Source of the DNA: CAWJKP01 sp963843465
GTDB lineage: Bacteria; Planctomycetota; Planctomycetia; Pirellulales; Thermoguttaceae
Direction of reading: 5' to 3'
Length of the DNA: 64,000 nt
NCBI GenBank assembly: GCA_963843465.1
Contig: CAWJKP010000004.1
Coordinates: forward strand, 186,001-250,000
Translations under genes and position numbers: made by a program
Shown: positions 59,228 through 64,000 of the stretch, piece after piece
Position numbering within the stretch: the stretch's first letter is position 1
Layout of the letters: every line of letters starts with the position of its first letter
Notes under the pieces: model-generated
Database searches by the model: none
Told to the model about the DNA's origin: nothing
What the model saw: the letters and a program-made list of their open reading frames with translations, nothing else

Positions 59228-59986
59228 ATGCGTTTCGACGTGGTGACTCTCTTCCCCGAGATTTTTGCCGGGTACCTGGGTCAGAGCCTGTTGAAGCTGG
59301 CCATCGATCGCGCACTGGTCGACGTGCGGTTGCACAACCTCCGCGATTGGGCCACGGACAAGCACCGCTCGGTCGATGATCGCCCCTTCGGCGGCGGCCC
59401 GGGGATGGTGATCCGAGTCGATGTCGCCGTGGCCTGCGTCGAGGCGGTCCGCCGCCTGGACCCCGAACCGGGCCACCTGGTGATGCTCACGCCGCAAGGG
59501 CGCCGGCTGGACCAGGCCGTCGTCGAGGAGTTGGCCGCCAAGCCGCGGCTGTTGTTGTTGTGCGGACGGTACGAAGGGTTTGACGAGCGGATCCGCCAGA
59601 TCCTCCAGCCGGACGAGGTTTCGCTGGGCGATTTCGTCCTCAACGGGGGCGAGGTGGCCGCGATGGCCGTGATCGATGCGGCGATCCGCCTGGTGCCCGG
59701 CGTTTTGGGAGACGAGGAGAGCAGCCAGACCGATTCCTTTTCCGGCGCCGAGCGGCTTTTGGAGTTCGCCCAGTACACGCGGCCCCGGGAGTTCCGCGGC
59801 CTGGAAGTGCCGCCGATCCTGCTGGGCGGCGACCACCAGGCGATCGCCCGCTGGAGGCAATCCGACCGCACCTTGCGAACCCGCCAACGGCGGGCCGACT
59901 TGCTCGAAAATCACACACTGACAGAAAGGGAAAACCATGAGCCAGGACCTGCTGAAGCTGGTCGAGAAGAGCAGCTTGAAGGATAG
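59228..59986 (+). CDS. trmD: tRNA (guanine37-N1)-methyltransferase
   Basis: 252 residues. Seen: MRFDVVTLFPEIFAGYLGQS, LTPQGRRLDQAVVEELAAKP, LLCGRYEGFDERIRQ and the SAM-knot segment EVSLGDFVLNGGEVAAMAVI. Known: methylates G37 of tRNAs to prevent frameshifting. Its 3' end overlaps rplS by 50 bases in another frame, longer than usual for this operon; the tail after ~235 residues (RENHEPGPAEAGREEQLEG) is not conserved sequence. Confidence 0.96.
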   Translation: MRFDVVTLFPEIFAGYLGQSLLKLAIDRALVDVRLHNLRDWATDKHRSVDDRPFGGGPGMVIRVDVAVACVEAVRRLDPEPGHLVMLTPQGRRLDQAVVEELAAKPRLLLLCGRYEGFDERIRQILQPDEVSLGDFVLNGGEVAAMAVIDAAIRLVPGVLGDEESSQTDSFSGAERLLEFAQYTRPREFRGLEVPPILLGGDHQAIARWRQSDRTLRTRQRRADLLENHTLTERENHEPGPAEAGREEQLEG

Positions 59987-60335
59987 CGTGCCGAACTTCC
60001 AGATCGGCGATACGGTCGACGTCCACTGCCGCATCCTCGAAGGCGAGAAAGAACGGGTGCAGCTCTTCACCGGCGTGGTCATCGCCCGCAGCGGATCGGG
60101 CACGCGGGAGATGTTCGTCGTCCGCCGCATCGTTCAGGGCGAGGGCGTGGAACGCAAGTTTCCCCTGCACTCCCCCCGCATCGCCAAGATCGTGGTCAAG
60201 CGCCACGGCGTGGTCCGCCGGGCCAAGCTCTACTACCTCCGCGACCGCACCGGCAAGGCCACCCGCCTCGTCGAGCGCCGCGGCGAGCTCCAGCGCCGCG
60301 GGGAGAAAGAGCAGGGCCAGGCCGCCGAGTCGTAA
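59937..60335 (+). CDS. rplS: 50S ribosomal protein L19
   Basis: 132 residues. Seen: VPNFQIGDTVDVHCRILEGE, KERVQLFTGVVIARSGSGTR, FPLHSPRIAKIVVKRHGVVR and AKLYYLRDRTGKATRL, the complete L19 core, with a charged C-terminal extension. The ATG at 59,937 has AGAAAGGGAAAACC upstream within trmD. Last gene of the cluster, followed by a 24-bp-arm hairpin. Confidence 0.97.
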   Translation: MSQDLLKLVEKSSLKDSVPNFQIGDTVDVHCRILEGEKERVQLFTGVVIARSGSGTREMFVVRRIVQGEGVERKFPLHSPRIAKIVVKRHGVVRRAKLYYLRDRTGKATRLVERRGELQRRGEKEQGQAAES

Positions 60336-60403
60336 GACTCGTGGATGAGTTCGTCACGGTGGGATCTTGCCGACCGTCGCGGCCCTCCCTTTTTCATTTT
60401 GCA

Positions 60404-60460
60404 TTTTGCATTTTTCATTTTGCCTTCTTGATTGACGAAGGCAAAATGAAAAATGCAAAA
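60404..60460. repeat. A/T-rich palindrome after rplS (repeat, possible terminator)
   Basis: Perfect 24-base arms (60,404-60,427 and 60,437-60,460) with a 9-base loop, built on TTTTGCATTTTTCATTTTGC. It is the only strongly AT-rich stretch in the region. Position 68 bases after rplS suits a terminator, but the sequence type (imperfect ATTTTGCATTTT units) also suggests a dispersed repeat. Confidence 0.65.
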
Positions 60461-60534
60461 GGCAAAATGTAAGAGTGGGGGCAAGGTCGGGCCGTGGCGT
60501 AGAGTTTCGACAAAAGCGTATGGGAGGGCAACCG

Positions 60535-60966
60535 ATGCGTGGCCTCCGGGAGCTGCTCTCCGGTTGGATGGCGGCGCTTTTCCCGCCCAAGACGCTCGGC
60601 AGGCGCGGCGAGGACGCTGCCGCCCGGTATCTCCGCCGGCGGGGCTACCGGATCATCGCCCGGGGCTCCCGGGCCAGGCTCGGGGAGATTGATCTGGTCT
60701 GCCTGGACCGCGGCACGATCGTCTTCGTCGAGGTCAAGACGCGGACCTCGAGCGAGGCCGGCCATCCGGTCGAGGCGGTCACCCCGCAGAAACAGCGGCA
60801 CGTGACCCGGACTGCCGTCGCGCTGTTGAAGCGGCATCGTCTCCTGGAGTCTCCCGCGCGCTTCGACGTCGTCGGCGTCACCTGGCCCGAGGGCCGACGG
60901 CGTCCGCTGATCGAGCACTTCCCCAACGCCTTCGAAGCGGCCGGGCAGGACGAATTCTATTCCTGA
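60535..60966 (+). CDS. YraN / UPF0102 family nuclease-like protein
   Basis: 143 residues from the ATG at 60,535 (GGGAGGG upstream; an ATG 15 bases earlier is less likely). Seen: GRRGEDAAARYLRRRGYRIIARG, then LGEIDLVCLDRGTIVFVEVKTR, the PD-(D/E)XK-like core E-x-D ... E-V-K of UPF0102. Known: Holliday-junction-resolvase fold, role unproven. The association with the rplS-trmD cluster is common in bacteria. Confidence 0.93.
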   Translation: MRGLRELLSGWMAALFPPKTLGRRGEDAAARYLRRRGYRIIARGSRARLGEIDLVCLDRGTIVFVEVKTRTSSEAGHPVEAVTPQKQRHVTRTAVALLKRHRLLESPARFDVVGVTWPEGRRRPLIEHFPNAFEAAGQDEFYS

Positions 60967-60974
60967 GAGCGCCT

Positions 60975-61060
60975 TTGGAGTGCGGCGACTTGTCGCCGCT
61001 TTCTCTTCGCTCGGGCACCGCATACCGGCCAAAAAGCGGCGACAAGTCGCCGCACTCCAA
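60975..61060. repeat. Palindromic repeat downstream of the YraN gene
   Basis: Perfect 28-base arms (60,975-61,002 and 61,033-61,060) built on GGCGACTTGTCGCC, loop of 30 bases. Begins nine bases after the stop codon. Dispersed repeat or transcription-end hairpin. Confidence 0.8.
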
Positions 61061-61720
61061 GGAGAAACAAAGGTGACACGCGCCAAGTCTGACAAGGATA
61101 GGCGATGCGGGTAAAATGGCCGGCCGCCGGGCGGAGAAACGAGCTGTACCCCCCCTTTCAAGGACCCCGTTTCAAAAACCGCTACGCCTTCTACGCCCTT
61201 TGCAGCGCGAATCTCCCTTTTTTTCTCCATCCCCTCGGCCTTCGGCCGCATGCTGGCCGCCGGCCCGGGAGCGCATCTGTTTTGCGGACAACCGGTAAGG
61301 TCCAGACGCCCGTTTTGCGAGCGTTACAGTAGACGCCCCGTCTTGCGCCGGCAAGCGGTCGGATGGCGCCTTCGGCCCGACGCAAATTGACGCCCTGTCC
61401 ACTCTGGAGCGGCGCAAATCGCCACCCTGCCTACCCAGCAGCGACGCAAATTACCGCGCTGTCCGCCCTGCAGCGACGCAAATTGAAGCGATGGCGTCCA
61501 AGGAGGCGCGGTTTCCGGGTCGCCGGTGCGTCTGGAGCGACGCTTCCTGGTGAACCTGGCGCAGGCTCCGCCGCGGTGATGCGTTTCCAGCAACGTTTCC
61601 CCACGAAGCGGGCGCTTCCAGCGTCCAAGCGGCAAGCAGTACGTGCGGAATGATGCTCGACGCGGCCGGCAACGACGCTCGCTGCGACGCGCAAGCCAGG
61701 TAACGGTTCAAAGGCCGCCA

Positions 61721-61846
61721 AAGTCGCCTTTCGCTCCGCGAAAGCAGCGCTACGTCGCCTTTCGCTCCGCGAAAGCAGCGCTACGTCGCCTTTCGCTCCG
61801 CGAAAGCAGCGCAACTTTCGCGGAGCGAAAGGCGACTCTACGGGCC
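61721..61846. repeat. Multimer of the GTCGCCTTTCGCTCCGCG REP
   Basis: Three direct copies of GTCGCCTTTCGCTCCGCGAA spaced about 31 bases, followed by one inverted copy, where the left repeat copy has only a single hairpin. Suggests local amplification after the two long-repeat copies separated. Confidence 0.8.
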
Positions 61847-61942
61847 AAACTCTGGGCAGGCCGAGCACGGCCCGGCAGCGCTTACGCAAGGGGAGCGAAG
61901 CGCAACGCTTTGCCTTCTTTGCCCTGCGGGCCGTGTCTTGAC

Positions 61943-62074
61943 CCCGGATCATTCACGCCCCGCGGTGTAAACGACCGAGAGCGCGCAATCGAAACCCGAA
62001 GCGTAAGCGAGGCTAAGTCTCTTAGCCGTCCTCGCTTACGCTTCGGGTTACGATGGGCGCATGAATAATCCCGG
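61943..62074. mobile_element. 132-bp MITE with TTGAC target-site duplication
   Basis: Terminal inverted repeats CCCGGATCATTCACGC and GCATGAATAATCCCGG (reverse-complement related with few mismatches), an internal palindrome (61,993-62,012 / 62,030-62,049) of the AACCCGAAGCGTAAGCGAGG family, and flanking TTGAC on both sides (61,938-61,942 and 62,075-62,079). The left copy of the long repeat has the empty site with a single TTGAC (as GTCAA). It encodes nothing. Confidence 0.85.
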
Positions 62075-62370
62075 TTGACGCGCTGCCGGCGCGCCAGCTT
62101 TCTGCGGCGACGTGTAAGCCCCGTTTCCGCTCGGCGCGGCGCCGGATCGGGCGTCTTCGCGCCTTCCGCCTGAGAACCGACCCTTCTTCGAGAGGTTCCC
62201 GTTTCCCCCACTGATTGACGGGACCCTCTCCCCAGGCGTATACTGCCGTCGGCTACGCCGGTCTCACGAACGGTCGAAGCCGCCGGGGGTATTTCTACTG
62301 CCATGTCTGCACTATGCTCTCTTTCCAAAACAAAGACTCCCGACCCCTCGTCGCCCGGAACGTGTCCTCG

Positions 62371-62405
62371 CCCCTGTTGGGCTTGCCCCAGCGGAGCGGA
62401 GGATT
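62371..62405 (-). repeat. Solo REP element
   Basis: CCCCTGTTGGGCTTGCCCC then AGCGGAGCGGAGGATT; same family as 23,583-23,617 and the 24.4-kb array, 38 kb from the transposase. Confidence 0.75.
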
Positions 62406-62414
62406 GGTGTGGGA

Positions 62415-62540
62415 TTCGGGGGACACGAACCGATATTGACAATCTGGGAGACATGGCATTTCGTCGTGCGCCCTGCGCCTAGAAGCCATACGTATGTCAT
62501 ACATTACCCAAGCGCGCATAATCAGTTCGTGTCCCCCGAA
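62415..62540. repeat. 126-bp inverted-repeat element (TTCGGGGGACACGAAC ends)
   Basis: Arms TTCGGGGGACACGAACCGAT (from 62,415) and ATCAGTTCGTGTCCCCCGAA (to 62,540), about 85 bases apart. Looks like a MITE derived from a transposon with GGGGGACACG ends. No gene is seen from here to 62,778. Confidence 0.7.
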
Positions 62541-62778
62541 GACCGAAGACCGGACCGGTCTGTCGCTACAGGCGGAAACACGACGGCACACGGCGTGTGC
62601 CTACTACATTGAGCGGCTACCCGCGAACGGTTACGTAGAGGGTAAGGAGGTAGAGAAGAAATGGAGAGAGCAAGGATGCTGGGAATGGAACAGGTGGTGG
62701 CGGGCGGAACGGAAGGAGGGCGAAGGCAGTAAATGAGTGACGTCCCCTTCTCCGTGATCGCTTCCCCAAGGCGGTGGG

Positions 62779-63078
62779 TCAACTCGACTGCCGGTGCGCC
62801 CAATACCCCGGACGGCGGCTTTGGTGTGCGACTGCCGATACCCAGATCCGATCTGCCAACTCGTCGTAGTAAAGCGAGTAGGGGAACCGATGCAGCGGGC
62901 AGAGCCTGATTGACCCCGACCCCACGGCATAGAGTTGCGGGTTCTGTTGAATGCGAGCCAGGGCCGCCTCCAACTCGGATCGGAAGTGGCCCCCCAAACC
63001 AGAGCGTAACCAGTCGTAGTAATCCACCGCGTCGCTAGCTTCCTGTGCCGCGTCGGGGTGGAAATCAATCGGCTTCAC
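62779..63078 (-). CDS. RelE/ParE-family toxin
   Basis: 99 residues. Seen: FHPDAAQEASDAVDYYDWLRSGLG at the N-terminus and IRLCPLHRFPYSLYYDELAD, the ParE-like fold ending in WVSAVAHQSRRPGYW. Known: RelE/ParE toxins inhibit translation or gyrase; this one has the H-x-x-R-x-P-G-Y-W end typical of ParE-type. It overlaps the antitoxin gene by 14 bases. Confidence 0.88.
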   Translation of the reverse strand: MKPIDFHPDAAQEASDAVDYYDWLRSGLGGHFRSELEAALARIQQNPQLYAVGSGSIRLCPLHRFPYSLYYDELADRIWVSAVAHQSRRPGYWAHRQSS

Positions 63079-63298
63079 CGGGCCTCCGCAGGCTTTGCAT
63101 CACCTGCTCGGCTGGGATGCCGATGACCCGTCCGGCGCGGACCTCGTCCATCCGCCGCTCGGCCAACGCGAGCCACTCAGCGGCGGCCCCGTCGTCGGGA
63201 GCCTCCAGGGTGCGCAGGAGATAGTGAGCCAACTCGGCCCGTTCGGGAATCGGTAAGCCCGAGATGGTCGATTTCAACTCTTCAAGTCTAGTGTTCAT
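63065..63298 (-). CDS. Antitoxin of the RelE/ParE pair (TIGR02574-like addiction module)
   Basis: 77 residues from the ATG at 63,298; an open extension upstream is not needed. Seen: LPIPERAELAHYLLRTLEAP, EWLALAERRMDEVRAGRVIG and IPAEQVMQSLRR, the L-x-x-x-E-R-x-x-L pattern and R-x-x-E-x-x-x-G-x-V of addiction-module component proteins. Known: neutralises the toxin and usually autoregulates. No inverted operator is obvious upstream. Confidence 0.85.
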   Translation of the reverse strand: MNTRLEELKSTISGLPIPERAELAHYLLRTLEAPDDGAAAEWLALAERRMDEVRAGRVIGIPAEQVMQSLRRPGEAD

Positions 63299-63446
63299 GT
63301 TGACCTCAGCCAGAATTCTAATCGGCAACTCGTTTCCAGGCAACACCTTCTGCCGCCTGTTGAGCCGTTTTCTCGCACACAATCATCCAGACATCCCAGA
63401 TTTGGTGGCTGGCACCTCTTCCGGCTCTTTTCCGGCTCCGCATCGT

Positions 63447-63554
63447 AACCCGAAGCGTAAGCGAGGACGGCTAAGGGACTTGTCCTCGCTTACGCTTCGG
63501 GTTTCGATTCCGCACTCCGCGCCGTTGACATCGCGGGGCGCGAATAATCCCGGT
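63447..63554. repeat. Partial MITE copy with AACCCGAAGCGTAAGCGAGG palindrome
   Basis: 22-base arms (63,447-63,468 and 63,482-63,503) and a right end GCGAATAATCCCGG (to 63,554) as in the MITE at 61,943-62,074; the left terminal repeat is missing or degenerate. Fills the space between the antitoxin promoter region and the ABC gene. Confidence 0.7.
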
Positions 63555-63572
63555 AGGCCAGCCGTGAAGGAC

Positions 63573-64000
63573 CTACTCCGCGGTAAACTCGTCGCGCAGG
63601 AACTTCGCGGCTGTGGGCCAATGATCGGCGGCGGCGGAGAAATCGACCTGCATCGGCTTGACGCTGCGGGGCGACTCCACCTGGAGCTTGACCCTCACGG
63701 CCGGGTTCAACGGGATCTGGGCGCTGGGACCGGCCGCCAGCTTGGCCTCCACTTCCGGCGACAACAGGTAGTCGACCAGCCGCCGGGCCGCCTCGGGATG
63801 CGGACAACCGGCGACGATCGCCAGCGTATTGGGAATGAAGAGCGTGCCCAGGCCGCCGGCCGCCTGGTCGGGATAGACGATCGCCACCGGCGAGGCCCGC
63901 TGGATCTCTTCCAGGGAGTCGTCGGTGTCGGTCAGTCCGAAGGCAATCTGGCCGCCGCCCACGGCCATCGCCACCTGCTTGTTGCCGGAGAGGATCTGGA
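63573..64000 (-). CDS. ABC transporter substrate-binding protein, Fe(3+)-type (partial, C-terminal part)
   Basis: The visible 142 residues are the C-terminal part of a periplasmic binding protein: VAMAVGGGQIAFGLTDTDDS, PVAIVYPDQAAGGLGTLFIP, LAIVAGCPHPEAARRLVDYLLSPEVEAKLA and SAQIPLNPAV. This order matches AfuA/FutA-like iron-binding proteins and related solute-binding proteins. The start lies beyond the right edge. Known: binds ferric iron or similar ligands for an ABC importer; the permease and ATPase would lie outside the window. Confidence 0.85.
   Translation of the reverse strand, partial: QILSGNKQVAMAVGGGQIAFGLTDTDDSLEEIQRASPVAIVYPDQAAGGLGTLFIPNTLAIVAGCPHPEAARRLVDYLLSPEVEAKLAAGPSAQIPLNPAVRVKLQVESPRSVKPMQVDFSAAADHWPTAAKFLRDEFTAE

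Larger units (their letters stand above)
61205..62345. repeat. Long interspersed repeat, right copy (inverted, uninterrupted by the element)
   Basis: Inverted relative to 30,025-30,893 plus 45,079-45,165. Contains the intact integration site (GGTAAGGTCCAGACGCCCG at 61,295-61,313), imperfect ~33-base GACGCAAATTG units (61,378-61,490), a multimer of the REP hairpin (61,721-61,846) and a 132-bp MITE (61,943-62,074) absent from the left copy. No credible gene within. Confidence 0.8.

Noticed and set aside
60404..60460. Certain Rho-independent terminator after rplS
   Set aside because: The stem is long and AT-rich but lacks a clear U-run after it and resembles a dispersed repeat, so it is listed as a repeat with possible terminator role.
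62494..62736. 80-codon plus-strand frame between repeats
   Set aside because: Begins inside an inverted-repeat element and has no ribosome-binding site or recognisable sequence.
1..64000. tRNA, rRNA or known riboswitch genes
   Set aside because: Read by eye on both strands; no T-loop GGTTCGAATCC-like sequence with a cloverleaf, no rRNA segments and no recognised riboswitch core were seen. A covariance-model search would be needed to exclude small RNAs.

Overview
The window is GC-rich bacterial DNA, most likely from a planctomycete. The evidence is a 1,177-residue protein with a J-like N-terminus and two SUMF1 domains, a secreted DUF1573 protein, a paired active/inactive M16 protease operon, a two-lobed REP-associated transposase family, and many palindromic repeats. 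No rRNA or tRNA gene was seen. This assignment rests on family recognition, not on a marker-gene tree.

Positions 1-23,200 form a dissimilatory sulfur-metabolism and electron-transfer island. On the minus strand aprB-aprA-(zinc ribbon)-(YkgJ-like)-qmoA-qmoB form one operon for adenylylsulfate reductase and its quinone-interacting partner; qmoB runs off the left edge. A second minus-strand operon, etfB-etfA(ferredoxin fusion)-membrane FeS oxidoreductase, sits at 18.6-22.8 kb. Between them are mostly plus-strand genes: two TauE/SafE exporters with accessory membrane proteins, the redox repressor Rex, a cytidylate-kinase-like protein, three response regulators, two histidine kinases and a PEP-synthase-like phosphotransfer protein. 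The two operons share one upstream architecture: a GTGA-N6-TCAC operator, a TTGACA-17-TAAAAR promoter, a similar leader, and a CTGCC-GG-GGCAG palindrome further upstream. This suggests common control, with Rex the obvious candidate. Several genes here carry single-base frameshifts.

Positions 23.2-30.9 kb hold a REP transposase with its REP copies, the M16 pair, an acetyltransferase, a secreted protein, a possible phage-gene fragment and a long interspersed repeat. That repeat is split by a 14.19-kb integrated element (30,891-45,081). Its ends could be fixed because an uninterrupted copy of the repeat lies inverted at 61.2-62.3 kb. The element encodes a large serine integrase, a RepA/primase, a P27-type small terminase, an HTH protein, a zincin, a PLD/phosphoribosyltransferase fusion and many small genes, all on the minus strand. 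No capsid, portal, large terminase or tail gene was recognised. It resembles a phage satellite (PICI-like). One of its genes contains three internal repeats, each carrying a covarying DNA hairpin.

Positions 45.2-61 kb are ordinary chromosome: an FAD-linked FeS oxidase, folE, a Lon-substrate-binding-domain protein, a DUF309 protein, nth-dcd, a DUF1573 protein, the SUMF1 protein, ffh-rpsP-trmD-rplS and a YraN-type nuclease. The right end has repeats (including a 132-bp MITE whose target duplication is defined by the empty site), a toxin-antitoxin pair and the end of an ABC substrate-binding protein.
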